From Paraglaciecola polaris LMG 21857 (GTDB lineage Bacteria; Pseudomonadota; Gammaproteobacteria; Enterobacterales; Alteromonadaceae): a stretch of 45,553 nucleotides of DNA. Each line of letters begins with the position of its first letter. The first letter of the stretch is position 1. Position numbers and translations under genes: made by a program. Location: contig NZ_BAER01000111.1 of the NCBI RefSeq assembly GCF_000315055.1, positions 1 through 45,553 of the forward strand, in the 5' to 3' direction. Below, piece by piece: positions 18,272 through 27,546 of this stretch. The notes under the pieces were generated by a model. The model was given only the letters and a program-made list of their open reading frames with translations. It did not search any database and had not been told where the DNA came from.

Positions 18272-19486
18272 ATGAGAAGAGCAGTTATCACCGGACTAGG
18301 CATTGTTTCTAGTATTGGTAACAATAAAAATGAAGTCACGCAGTCCTTAAGAGAAGGGCGTTCTGGCATCACATATTCTGAAGAGTTTGCTGAAAATGGC
18401 ATGCGTAGCCATGTTTGGGGCAAAGTTAATATTAACTTAGCGGATCACATTGACCGTAAAACCTTACGTTTTATGGGCGATGCAGCAGGCTATGCGTATA
18501 TTGCTATGCAGCAAGCGGTGGAAGATTCAGGGTTAACACCTGAAATGGTCTCTAACGTCCGTACCGGTATTATCGCCGGCTCTGGTGGCGCTTCGTCTCA
18601 ACATCAGGTTGAAGCGGTGGATATTTTACGTGAAAAAGGCTTACGTCGCGTGGGGCCTTATATGGTGACACGCTGCATGGGCAGTACGGTATCAGCTTGT
18701 TTAGCGACCCCATTCAAAATCAAAGGCGTTAACTACTCAATCAGCTCTGCTTGTTCAACCAGTGCGCATTGTATTGGTAACGCGCTTGAGCAAATTCAAC
18801 TGGGCAAACAAGATATTATTTTTGCTGGTGGTGGTGAAGAATTGCATTGGACTTTGTCGATGGAGTTTGACGCTATGGGCGCGCTTTCCACTAAGTATAA
18901 CGATGACCCAAGCAAAGCATCACGTACCTATGATGCCAACCGTGACGGTTTCGTTGGCGCAGGTGGTGGTGGCATGGTGGTAGTTGAAGAACTCGAACAT
19001 GCCTTGGCTCGTGGCGCTAAAATTTACGGTGAAATTGTTGGTTATGGCGCGACGTCGGACGGTGCAGACATGGTTGCCCCATCAGGTGAAGGTGCGATCC
19101 GTTGTATGCAACAAGCGATGCAGGGCCTTGAAGAGCCAATTGATTATATCAATACCCACGGTACGTCTACCCCAGTGGGCGACGTGAAAGAGTTATGGGC
19201 TATCGGTGAAGTGTTTGGCGATAAAGTGCCGCCACTGAGTGCGACTAAAGCGATGACGGGTCATGCATTAGGTGCTGCAGGCGTAAACGAAGCGATTTAT
19301 AGCTTGTTGATGATGGAAAACGATTTTATCGCCCCGTCTATTAACATCGAAACCCTCGATGAAGCGGCCAACGGCATGGATGTAGTGACCGAAACCCGTG
19401 ATGCTAAATTAAACACAGTCATGTCAAACAGCTTCGGCTTTGGTGGCACAAACTGTACTTTAGTGATGCAGCGTTACAAAGGCTAA
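18272..19486 (+). CDS. fabB: Beta-ketoacyl-ACP synthase I
   Basis: A 404-residue thiolase-fold condensing enzyme. It elongates acyl-ACP with malonyl-ACP and is required for unsaturated fatty acid synthesis. The active-site triad is intact: Cys161 ([10 protein letters not shown]), His296 ([11 protein letters not shown]) and His331 (GHALGAAG). The ATG at 18272 gives the normal N-terminus [10 protein letters not shown]. An upstream in-frame ATG at 18179 is inside the regulatory region and is rejected. It is monocistronic with a strong terminator and divergent from mnmC, as in E. coli. Confidence 0.96.
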   Translation: MRRAVITGLGIVSSIGNNKNEVTQSLREGRSGITYSEEFAENGMRSHVWGKVNINLADHIDRKTLRFMGDAAGYAYIAMQQAVEDSGLTPEMVSNVRTGIIAGSGGASSQHQVEAVDILREKGLRRVGPYMVTRCMGSTVSACLATPFKIKGVNYSISSACSTSAHCIGNALEQIQLGKQDIIFAGGGEELHWTLSMEFDAMGALSTKYNDDPSKASRTYDANRDGFVGAGGGGMVVVEELEHALARGAKIYGEIVGYGATSDGADMVAPSGEGAIRCMQQAMQGLEEPIDYINTHGTSTPVGDVKELWAIGEVFGDKVPPLSATKAMTGHALGAAGVNEAIYSLLMMENDFIAPSINIETLDEAANGMDVVTETRDAKLNTVMSNSFGFGGTNCTLVMQRYKG

Positions 19487-19512
19487 TTAGCCAAGCGCAT
19501 GTGCGTAAATGC

Positions 19513-19541
19513 AAAAGCCCGCTAAATTCAGCGGGCTTTTT
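19513..19541. terminator. Bidirectional terminator between fabB and the alpha-E gene
   Basis: An 8-bp GC-rich stem AGCCCGCT/AGCGGGCT with a 6-base loop has a T-tract on both strands. It ends fabB on the plus strand and the alpha-E gene on the minus strand. Confidence 0.88.
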
Positions 19542-19562
19542 ACGTTCTGGGAATGAGCGTAT

Positions 19563-20483
19563 TTAAAAGTAAGTTTCTTCTAATTTAATAAAGACTTGGC
19601 TTATTCCAAGTTGTACGTCATCAATAAAGTGATGCAGCTTATCTTGAATAAGTGTTTGCGGATTAGCTGCCATTAACATCTTCTCCACGACTTCGAGCTC
19701 ATGGGATACAGCTGCAAAGTTTGGCAGGTTTTGTACACATCCCTTAACCTCTTGCAAAGTGTGCAGTAATGAACGGGGAAATCGCTCTTCTAGCAATAAG
19801 AATTTCAATACGTCGGGACGACGGATCCTGAGCCGTACTTCTCGGCGATACATCTGATAAGCCGTTAATGATTTAAGCACACTCATCCACTGTAGATTTT
19901 CAAACGCCGACTGTTCTGTTTCCGTTTCTGGTAGTAAAGTGGCTGAGCGCACGTCTATGATCCGCGTGGTCATATCGGCTCTTTCTAAGTTGCGCCCAAT
20001 TTTTAAGAAATTATAGCCTTCATCATGGGTCATGGTACCCGCTAAAATGCCGGTAATCTTCTGTACTGACTCAATAACTTCAGTCAGAAAATCGTATCGC
20101 GAGCGTCTAAACAACGCTTTTTGATGATTTTCATCACCATAAATATACAGTTCGTTGATTTGCTCCCATACCTCTCTAGGAATGATCTCCCGGATAGTTC
20201 TGGCGTTCTCCCGCGCAAACTCTAAGGAGCTGACAATGGATGACGGGTTATTAGGTCCTACAAGTAAAAAGTTTAAAACGCTGTGTTCGTCCGCCATGTC
20301 GTAGTGGGCATAAAAGGTTGTTCTGTCAGATACTATGTCGATTATGGGCTCCCAACCCAGCACAATGCTTTTGGGTAAATCGAGCAGTAGATTCGAGTTG
20401 ACGTTAATCAGTCTAGCGGTATTTTCAGCACGCTCTAGATAACGCCCTAACCAACATAAATTATTTGCGACTCGAGATAACAT
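19563..20483 (-). CDS. Alpha-E domain protein of the Anbu cluster
   Basis: A 306-residue, almost fully helical protein of the alpha-E (DUF403) family. It opens with the typical MLSRVANNLCWLGRYLERAE and carries the conserved REIIPREVWEQIN and FLKIGRNLERADMTTRIID stretches. Alpha-E proteins are found next to circularly permuted ATP-grasp enzymes and transglutaminase-fold proteins and are thought to work with the ligase; no reaction is proven. Its ATG lies two bases past the ATP-grasp stop, with its ribosome site (GGAGGG) inside the end of that gene. The two products are therefore made together. Confidence 0.9.
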   Translation of the reverse strand: MLSRVANNLCWLGRYLERAENTARLINVNSNLLLDLPKSIVLGWEPIIDIVSDRTTFYAHYDMADEHSVLNFLLVGPNNPSSIVSSLEFARENARTIREIIPREVWEQINELYIYGDENHQKALFRRSRYDFLTEVIESVQKITGILAGTMTHDEGYNFLKIGRNLERADMTTRIIDVRSATLLPETETEQSAFENLQWMSVLKSLTAYQMYRREVRLRIRRPDVLKFLLLEERFPRSLLHTLQEVKGCVQNLPNFAAVSHELEVVEKMLMAANPQTLIQDKLHHFIDDVQLGISQVFIKLEETYF

Positions 20484-20485
20484 AA

Positions 20486-21940
20486 TTAGCTTCCCTCCAT
20501 ATCAACAATCCAAGTGTCTTTACTGCCACCACCCTGTGATGAGTTGACCACAGTCGAACCCTTCACTAATGCGACGCGAGTGAGACCACCCATAGTGACA
20601 CACACGTCTTTACTACTGAGTATAAAGGGGCGCAAATCTAAATGCCTGCCTTCTACTTCATTGCCAACCATAGTCGGGGCAGTCGACAGCAGCAACATAG
20701 GCTGGGCCACGTAGTTTCTAGGATCATCTTCTATCAGTTTGCGGAACTCATCATGCTCCTTTGGCGTGGCATGGGGGCCAATCAACATACCGTAACCCCC
20801 TGATTCATTGGCGGGTTTGACGACCATTTTTTCGATATTGGCCAGTACATATGCTTTTTCGTCAGGATTCACACATCGATAGGTAGGTACATTTGACAGC
20901 AAAGGCTCTTCATCAAGGTAATATTCGATAATCTGTGGCACATAGCTATATACCACTTTATCGTCTGCCACCCCTGAACCCGGTGCATTAGCCAGCGCTA
21001 CTTTGCCCGCTTTCCATGCGCGCATGAGGCCAGGCACACCGAGGGTCGACTCGGTATTAAATACTTCAGGATCGATAAAAGCATCGTCGATACGGCGATA
21101 GATAACGTCTACCTGACTGAGACCGTTTATGGTGCGCATATACACGCAGTTATCTTCATCTACGACTAAGTCATCACCCACCACTAACTCGGCACCCATC
21201 TGCTGGGCTAAGTAGGCATGTTCAAAATATGCAGAGTTATAAGTGCCGGGTGTCAAAACCACTATTTCAGGCTCTGGAATATCCCGTGGGGAAAGCGCGG
21301 CTAACATGTCGTATAAGTCCGACGGGTAATTATCTACCGGTAAAATGTCATATTGCCTGAACATTTCTGGGAATACGCGTTTCATCACTTGCCTATTTTC
21401 AAGCATGTATGACACGCCAGATGGGACGCGTAGGTTGTCTTCCAGCACGTAAACAGTACCATTTTGGTCCCGCACTAAATCTGAGCCACATATATGTGCC
21501 CAAATCCCTAGTGGTGGGCTGAAGCCTTTACACTGGGGTAAAAAGTTTTTTGAATGAGTTAACAAATCTTTGGGAAAAATACCGTCCTGAATGATTTTTT
21601 GCTCGTTGTAGAGGTCATCGATAAACATGTTCAATGCTTTGACCCGTTGTTTTAGGCCTTTTTCAATCTGTTGCCACTCTTTGAGTTCGATAAGGCGAGG
21701 AACGATGTCAAACGGCCAAGCTCTGTCGATTGATCCTTCTTCGTCGTTGTATACACGAAACGTTATCCCCATCACTTTTATGGCTGAATCGGCAGCGGCT
21801 TTATATTCTTGCAGTTCTGCATCGGAAAGGTCTTGTATGAAATCACACAAGTCTGTTGCATAAGTCCTCGGCTCCCCAGGACGTTTAACTAACTCATCGT
21901 GAAATGGGCCTGTGTCGTATTTATTCCAATTAATCGGCAT
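20486..21940 (-). CDS. Circularly permuted ATP-grasp ligase of the Anbu cluster
   Basis: A 484-residue protein of the circularly permuted ATP-grasp type 2 family (DUF404/DUF407). Key stretches are LEDNLRVPSGVSYMLENR (about residues 165-185), the nucleotide-binding VVKPANESGGYGMLIGPH (about 373-390), and the Gly/Ser-rich SSQGGGSKDTW at the C-terminus. ATP-grasp enzymes join a carboxylate to an amine or thiol via an acyl-phosphate. Members of this group are predicted amide ligases, possibly forming small peptides. It leads the two-gene minus-strand operon with the alpha-E protein and is divergent from the Anbu protease gene. The substrate is unknown. Confidence 0.92.
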   Translation of the reverse strand: MPINWNKYDTGPFHDELVKRPGEPRTYATDLCDFIQDLSDAELQEYKAAADSAIKVMGITFRVYNDEEGSIDRAWPFDIVPRLIELKEWQQIEKGLKQRVKALNMFIDDLYNEQKIIQDGIFPKDLLTHSKNFLPQCKGFSPPLGIWAHICGSDLVRDQNGTVYVLEDNLRVPSGVSYMLENRQVMKRVFPEMFRQYDILPVDNYPSDLYDMLAALSPRDIPEPEIVVLTPGTYNSAYFEHAYLAQQMGAELVVGDDLVVDEDNCVYMRTINGLSQVDVIYRRIDDAFIDPEVFNTESTLGVPGLMRAWKAGKVALANAPGSGVADDKVVYSYVPQIIEYYLDEEPLLSNVPTYRCVNPDEKAYVLANIEKMVVKPANESGGYGMLIGPHATPKEHDEFRKLIEDDPRNYVAQPMLLLSTAPTMVGNEVEGRHLDLRPFILSSKDVCVTMGGLTRVALVKGSTVVNSSQGGGSKDTWIVDMEGS

Positions 21941-22098
21941 ACTGAGATCTCCATCTTGCTAGTTGCATATTTAGTATACGGATTCAGTTCGTTTTTGATA
22001 CAAAAAGTCTTGACGTTTATGCTGGGTTCTATTCAAATCATAGGCAATTAGTCGATCGTTATAGCTACATCTTTGGTAGACCGTTTGAGTAAAATTAA

Positions 22099-22842
22099 AT
22101 GACATATTGTTTAGCAGTAAGTGTGGACGACGGGCTCGTATTTGCGTCAGATTCGCGGACCAACGCCGGGGTGGATTATGTCGCTACCTATAGTAAAATG
22201 AGTCGTTTTGTTTTTGAAAACAATCGTGTTTTGGTGTTATTGACCTCCGGTAGTCTCGCGACATCACAAGCGGTGGTGAACGGTATTAAGCGGGATTTAA
22301 ACGATCCTAAAGCAGACTTCGATATCCGTCAGGGACAAGATTTACACGAGGTCGCTCAGTACATAGGTAAGTTGAGCCAAAATGAGCAGCGCTTACATGC
22401 CCAAGCAATTGAAAAGTCCAACGCTAATAATGAATCGAGTTTTATTCTCGGTGGGCAAATAGTCGGACAAGCCTGTGAAATATTTCTTATTTACCCACAA
22501 GGTAATTTTATTTCCGCTTCAGCAGAAACCCCATATTTGCAGATAGGGGAAAGCAAATACGGTAAGCCTATTTTGGATCGAATCATTAGCTCAGACTTGT
22601 CACTTTCAGACGCAGCCCGCTGTGCGGTTATCTCCCTCGACTCGACCATGAGAAGTAACGTGTCAGTTGGCCCCCCGCTCGAATTGGCATTACATAAACA
22701 AGGTGTTTTTCAGGCTCCTGAACACTTAGTTTTAGAGGGAAATAGCGCAGACTACCAATATCTGCAAGCTTATTGGAACGAGGGAATGAAGTCAGCGTTT
22801 AATCAGCTACCCAAGTTAGACTGGGATAAATACGACCTTTAA
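22099..22842 (+). CDS. Anbu, proteasome/HslV-like peptidase
   Basis: A 247-residue Ntn-hydrolase of the proteasome superfamily. After removal of Met1 the chain begins with Thr, the expected N-terminal nucleophile (M-TYCLAVSVDDG). The following FASDSRTNAG matches the Asp region of the active site, and KMSRFVFENNRVLVLLTSGS provides the lysine segment. Anbu proteins assemble into open-ring oligomers; native substrates are not known. Its companions here (ATP-grasp, alpha-E, transglutaminase fold) are the classic Anbu neighbours. Its stop overlaps the stop of the convergent metallopeptidase gene by four bases, leaving no room for a terminator. Confidence 0.92.
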   Translation: MTYCLAVSVDDGLVFASDSRTNAGVDYVATYSKMSRFVFENNRVLVLLTSGSLATSQAVVNGIKRDLNDPKADFDIRQGQDLHEVAQYIGKLSQNEQRLHAQAIEKSNANNESSFILGGQIVGQACEIFLIYPQGNFISASAETPYLQIGESKYGKPILDRIISSDLSLSDAARCAVISLDSTMRSNVSVGPPLELALHKQGVFQAPEHLVLEGNSADYQYLQAYWNEGMKSAFNQLPKLDWDKYDL

Positions 22843-23921
22843 TCCTGTTGGTCAGCGATGACTTCATGTACAAACCGAAGCTTGTCTAACGCGGTAATGG
22901 AAATTACGAAGGGGTAGGCATCGTCCATTCCCATGCTGCGATTTAAGCCGTTTAACGCCCTTGTTAGCTGACACCAGTTATCAAATATGTGCGTAAAATT
23001 AGTGGCAATATAAGCCTGGTCGTGCAATTTCTCTGCGGGAATAGGGCTAACAATTTTATTTCCGGCCAGCGAGAAATCAAAATCGTTGGCGGTTTCCAGT
23101 GTGTCTATCATATGCAGATAATGCGCCCAGGTTTCTGCCCAGTCTTCCCAAGGGTGCATACTGGCGTACGCGCTGATCCACACGGTTTGCCAATTTTGGT
23201 TTGGTCCATTTTTGTAATAGTCTTGCATGGACTCAACGTAACCTAATCGTTCATCACCGAACAGTTTTCTAAACTCAAGAATTTTGTCACTTTTGGCGAT
23301 CAATTTGTCCCAATAGTAATGACCTGACTCGTGCCTAAAATGGCCGACTAAGGTACGATAACGCTCCCCCATTTTTTCACGCATATCGATACGGGCACTG
23401 TGATCAGCTTCACTTAAATTGATTGTGATGAGTCCACTGGCATGGCCTGTGGTCACAAAGTTCTTTACGGTGAGTTCATTACCATATTGATCTTCAATTT
23501 CATCTCTGAGGAAAGAGAAGCTAAGTCCCGACGGGTTACTCGATGTCTTACCCTTGATAGGCAGGCCCAGCGTCATCAGGATATACAGTAAACGGCGTTT
23601 ACCTTGCTCCAACCTGAACCACAATGTCATGTTTTCAGGGTCGTCTAGATTCGGAATGATGTCGTTAAGGCGACAAGACAGACAATAATCATGCTCATCG
23701 TCATAACTTACCATCCAATTACAGGCATTATATTGGGAATAGTTTTTACATTTACGGTACAGCTTGCCATTGCATGATGCTTGTAAATTTCCGTACTGGT
23801 TGGTGGTAAAAGCACTTAATTTTACTTCATCGGGGATAAAGCCAAGCATAAGGCCACAGGCGACACATTTAGAATTGGCAAAATGTAATGTGTTAGCGCA
23901 TTGACAGGTAAATGTTTTCAA
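22839..23921 (-). CDS. Zinc-ribbon metallopeptidase (Peptidase_Mx-like)
   Basis: A predicted zinc peptidase of 360 residues. The N-terminal 90 residues hold several Cys pairs (CQC, CVAC, a CNGK/CKNY group, CLSC) that look like one or two zinc ribbons. The catalytic motif FRHESGHYYWD gives HExxH-type ligands, here His-Glu-Ser-Gly-His, with a downstream EDWAETWAHYLH as a likely third ligand. The start is probably TTG at 23921, because GGAG lies 7 bp upstream and the product then begins with KTFTCQC, as expected. An ATG at 23945 would add 8 residues and lacks a ribosome site. It converges on Anbu with a four-base overlap. Confidence 0.82.
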   Translation of the reverse strand: MKTFTCQCANTLHFANSKCVACGLMLGFIPDEVKLSAFTTNQYGNLQASCNGKLYRKCKNYSQYNACNWMVSYDDEHDYCLSCRLNDIIPNLDDPENMTLWFRLEQGKRRLLYILMTLGLPIKGKTSSNPSGLSFSFLRDEIEDQYGNELTVKNFVTTGHASGLITINLSEADHSARIDMREKMGERYRTLVGHFRHESGHYYWDKLIAKSDKILEFRKLFGDERLGYVESMQDYYKNGPNQNWQTVWISAYASMHPWEDWAETWAHYLHMIDTLETANDFDFSLAGNKIVSPIPAEKLHDQAYIATNFTHIFDNWCQLTRALNGLNRSMGMDDAYPFVISITALDKLRFVHEVIADQQD

Positions 23922-24291
23922 ACGGACGCTCCAAGTTTTCGCCATAGGCAATGTTGACGATATTGGATTGTAACAAGCAAATGGATTTATCCTAATAATA
24001 CTTGCTGTAATTAAATTATTATTCAGCCAGTGACAAGACCCCATTTCAATGTGCAAATCTAACCTTGGCTCCTCATGTTATGAAACACGGGGTATTTGTT
24101 AGCATATGGTTAATATTGCTTTATCAAGTTGTTGTTATGCAATAAATCAATCCGCTTACTAAAAATTAGCATTGCACTTAGTGTATTAACTTGGTTACCT
24201 TGCGCCTCCGGCATAGCTTCCAGTCAGGGATCTGAATAAGCTGCGCCATTAATTTTCTGCCTTTCTCATGGGTTTTTATTCTGGAGTGACT

Positions 24292-25482
24292 ATGGATCGC
24301 CGCGCCGCTACGTCCGTTATTTTTGCTGGGTTCTTCTTGCTCGGTATGGTTTTCATCTTGTGGGGAATTCTGTTGCCTGATTTAGCCAAGAGCTTGGCTA
24401 TGAACGAAGTGGTAAGTGGTGCTTTTTTCACTTTAATATCAGTGGGTATGATCCTAGGGGCTATTTTAGGTGGCAAATACGCGCAAAAATTTGATTTTAT
24501 GTCGCTATTTGCCGTTCTGCTAGTGAGCGTTACTCTATTATTACTCGCTATTTCATTGGTGCAACATTGGCTTTGGTTGTTGATAGGCGCGCTGGTATTA
24601 GGTGTTTTCAGCTCAAGCTTGTTTACCATCGGCCATACTGTGATTGCCCGCTTACATGCCGAACGTCGCTCAACCATGATGGGCTTTATGGATTTCATGT
24701 TTAGCTTAGGTACCTTGGCTGCGCCTTTTTATGTATCTGGTTTGTACTTGGTGGAGCATGATTGGCGCTGGCCGTTACGTATTTTAGCCATCGGGCTATT
24801 GATGCTTGCTGCGTATACATGGCGAGTGGCCCATCAAGGTAAGAAACTTGTGGCACCGGAAGAGGCGAGTAAAAATCGTAAGAGTTTGGCTTATGGTGAC
24901 ATTATTCGCCGCCCGGTCTTTATTTTTTTAGCCTTAGCTGCGTTTGGTTACGGTATGGTTGAATTCGGTAACGCCAACTGGTTCGTTAGTTATGCGCAAA
25001 ATGGCCATGGTTATAGTGGTGAGCAAGCACGCTTGGTTTTTGCCTTTTTCACTGCAGGTATGGTGGTAAGTCGTTTGGTTTTTGCTTTATTACTACGTTG
25101 GTTAACCAGTCACCGCTTAATGTTGATCCTAGCAACGATCATGCTCGTTGGCAGTTTTATGATTAAATTAGCGGTTGATCCTGTCGCCATGTCCTGGGGT
25201 AACTTTATGCTTGGCTTAGGTTTAGGCGGCTTATTCCCCTTGATGTTGTCCGCAGCAATGGATGTGGACAGTGACAAAGGCCCAATTATTTCGGGTCTGT
25301 GTGTTATTGGTTCATCCATTGGCGTGCAGGTGGCTTCATTCAGTACAGGATTATGGGCGCATTTTGCACCGCTCACCACGGCATTTTGGGTGATCCCGAT
25401 AGGTGGCGCATGGTTGTGGGTAATGGCATGGGGTTACAGTCGATTCGTTAAACGCCACATTGCCACCCAGGCTCATCCCTGA
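24292..25482 (+). CDS. Major facilitator superfamily transporter
   Basis: A 396-residue protein with about 12 transmembrane helices. Its N-half includes the loop GGKYAQKFDF after helix 2, and the C-half repeats the same topology (GLGLGGLFPLMLSAAMD). Charged and aromatic residues suggest a sugar- or organic-acid-type MFS carrier, but the substrate cannot be read. The ATG at 24292 has GGAG five bases upstream. An ATG at 24268 would add eight residues and has a poorer site. The gene stands between the Anbu metallopeptidase and a dead gene, whose 3' end overlaps this stop on the other strand by 10 bp. Confidence 0.85.
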   Translation: MDRRAATSVIFAGFFLLGMVFILWGILLPDLAKSLAMNEVVSGAFFTLISVGMILGAILGGKYAQKFDFMSLFAVLLVSVTLLLLAISLVQHWLWLLIGALVLGVFSSSLFTIGHTVIARLHAERRSTMMGFMDFMFSLGTLAAPFYVSGLYLVEHDWRWPLRILAIGLLMLAAYTWRVAHQGKKLVAPEEASKNRKSLAYGDIIRRPVFIFLALAAFGYGMVEFGNANWFVSYAQNGHGYSGEQARLVFAFFTAGMVVSRLVFALLLRWLTSHRLMLILATIMLVGSFMIKLAVDPVAMSWGNFMLGLGLGGLFPLMLSAAMDVDSDKGPIISGLCVIGSSIGVQVASFSTGLWAHFAPLTTAFWVIPIGGAWLWVMAWGYSRFVKRHIATQAHP

Positions 25483-25876
25483 GCCAACGGGCTTAGGGCG
25501 TCGTTTATATTATCAGCGACATACATTCGGTTATCCTCAAATAGGATATGACCATCTTCGTGCCAAACGCTGGGTCAGTTGAGGGTTAAAGCAACATTTT
25601 CGATTAATTCACTGTTCAGGGTGGCAAAGAAAGCGGTGGCTTGAGCGTTCTCCTCGTTATAAGGGGTGTTAATGTTGGCGGTTTGGTTAATATCGTTATT
25701 AATAGCCACTAGCCCATCATCTGTTTTGCCATTTTCTTTGAGTAATTTTAAGCCAAAGGTCAGCTCGCTGATGCCCGATTGACTTAAGCCAAGTGTGTAA
25801 CCTTATGCATCTGCTAATGTTTGCGTGCGTAAATCGCGTAAAAACACAGCCGGATTCAAATATGACTCTTGTTTGC
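25473..25876 (-). pseudogene. Degraded gene remnant with two in-frame stops
   Basis: One minus-strand frame reads like protein for about 134 codons but is broken by TAA at 25803-25805 and TGA at 25575-25577. The readable pieces are ESYLNPAVFLRDLRTQTLAD, then GYTLGLSQSGISELTFGL to ENVALTLN, then PSVWHEDGHILFEDNRMY to the final stop at 25473-25475. The TGA could be a mutated TGG (Trp). The frame is constant, so the damage is by point mutation. No start codon or signal peptide remains, so the 5' part is lost. The last 10 bases overlap the MFS stop. I do not recognise the family. Confidence 0.6.
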
Positions 25877-25979
25877 CCACGACTACAAAGACAATACTGA
25901 AACACGATATCCGTGTTAGTTTTAAGCGAAGCACACCTGTATGGTAGTAGTTTAACTCGGCTAACTTGAGAGTAATTTC

Positions 25980-27299
25980 ATGATAAAAAGCAGTGCTGAT
26001 TTTTTTAGTCGTGTCATGCAGCGATGGCTCCCTGACCCTTTCATCATTGCGATTATTTTGACCGCCATTGTATTTATGTGTGGATTGTTTATTGAACGAC
26101 AATCAGTGACCGACATGGCAAATCATTGGGGTAATGGATTTTGGGCGCTATTATCATTTTCCATGCAAATGGTGCTTATTCTCGTTCTTGGCAGTATTTT
26201 AGCGATGAGTGTGGCGGTAAAAAAAGGGCTTGTTTGGGTGGCTAAACTCGCCGCTACGCCCACCCAGGCAATCTTACTCGTAACGTTAGTCTCTATGTTG
26301 GCATCTTGGATTAACTGGGGTTTTGGATTAGTGGTTGGTGCGTTAGTCGCTCGGGAAGTCGCCACTGTCGTTAAGGGCGGGCATTTTCCGTTGTTAATTG
26401 CTTCTGCTTACAGCGGCATGCTGATTTGGCACTCTGGCTTGTCAGGATCCATACCGCTAAAGATTGCGTCACAGGACAGTGATGCGTTAGGTCAATTGCT
26501 TGCCGGTCAGACTATCCCCATGACGGAAACTATTTTCGCTTGGCAGAATTTAGTTATTGTTGCTGCGCTCGTGATCACCGTTCCTATTTTGAATATATTG
26601 ATGCTACCCGATAAACACAAGCGGGTGAGTTTTCAGGTTAAACACAAAAATGTGCCTTCCATCGATAAGCGCGGTCTTACCCCTGCGGAAAAATTAGAGC
26701 ACAGTCCCTTTATTAATTATTTACTTGTGATGCTTGGACTGGTGTTTTTATGGCAATACTTCATCCAAGGCAATGGACTGAGCTTGAACACTATTAACTT
26801 GTGCTTACTACTATTCGGACTGGCGTTACATGTTAGTCCTCATAATTTCTTAAACGCCGCGAAAGAAGCGATTGGCTATAGCAGCGGCATTATTCTTCAG
26901 TTTCCTATCTATGCCGGTGTTATGGGAATGATGGTTGGTTCTGGACTTGCCACTTCGATGTCACAGTGGTTTGTTGAAATATCCAGTGCCCAGAGCTTTC
27001 CCGTATACACTTTTATCAGTGCCGGGATAGTGAATTTTTTTGTTCCTTCTGGTGGAGGGCAATGGGCCGTTCAAGCACCCATAGTGCTTCCTGCCGCCAC
27101 TGAGCTGGGTGTGTCCATTAATCACGCTGCAATGGCGGTAGCGTGGGGGGACGCATGGACCAATATGATTCAGCCTTTTTGGGCGTTACCCTTATTAGCC
27201 ATCGCAGGGTTAAGCTTACGTCAGATCATGGGTTATTGTGCCGTCATTTTAATCTGGTCAGGTGTATTAATCAGCAGCTTGATTTATTTTCTTTATTAA
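25980..27299 (+). CDS. AtoE-family short-chain fatty acid transporter
   Basis: A 439-residue membrane protein with about 11-12 helices. SRVMQRWLPDPFIIAIILT at the N-terminus and FFVPSGGGQWAVQAPIVLPA near residue 350 are hallmarks of the AtoE family. E. coli AtoE takes up short-chain fatty acids such as acetoacetate or butyrate with the Ato degradation enzymes. No ato genes are nearby here. Instead it sits inside the Anbu neighbourhood, between the dead gene and the transglutaminase gene. The start overlaps no upstream gene and lies about 100 bp from the remnant. Confidence 0.88.
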   Translation: MIKSSADFFSRVMQRWLPDPFIIAIILTAIVFMCGLFIERQSVTDMANHWGNGFWALLSFSMQMVLILVLGSILAMSVAVKKGLVWVAKLAATPTQAILLVTLVSMLASWINWGFGLVVGALVAREVATVVKGGHFPLLIASAYSGMLIWHSGLSGSIPLKIASQDSDALGQLLAGQTIPMTETIFAWQNLVIVAALVITVPILNILMLPDKHKRVSFQVKHKNVPSIDKRGLTPAEKLEHSPFINYLLVMLGLVFLWQYFIQGNGLSLNTINLCLLLFGLALHVSPHNFLNAAKEAIGYSSGIILQFPIYAGVMGMMVGSGLATSMSQWFVEISSAQSFPVYTFISAGIVNFFVPSGGGQWAVQAPIVLPAATELGVSINHAAMAVAWGDAWTNMIQPFWALPLLAIAGLSLRQIMGYCAVILIWSGVLISSLIYFLY

Positions 27300-27546
27300 A
27301 GAACACCATCGCCCTTAATGTATTTTCATCGAAAAATCACTACCTCACAGCATCTGTTTTATTGCAGCTATGACGCTGGTGGGCCATCTACGCCAAGCAT
27401 TTTTCGAAAATACCCTAAGCCTTTTTGGATGGACTTTTTGGCCGTTAGCCGGACGCGCAATATAGCCGGCTAGGTTAACGCCATAAACATGCCTATATAC
27501 CGAAACTTTTGGGCTGTGGTTTGTCGGGAGTGCCTTCATTACCCGC

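Noticed and set aside
25473-25876. Stop-codon readthrough or selenocysteine/pyrrolysine in the broken minus-strand frame
   Set aside because: It needs readthrough of both TAA and TGA, has no SECIS-like or other recoding structure visible, and lacks any start codon. Plain decay is simpler.
27300-27546. A 64-codon minus-strand frame between the AtoE and transglutaminase genes
   Set aside because: The product resembles no family, it lacks a ribosome site, and the matching plus-strand frames are broken by several stops. I treat the 247 bp as non-coding.
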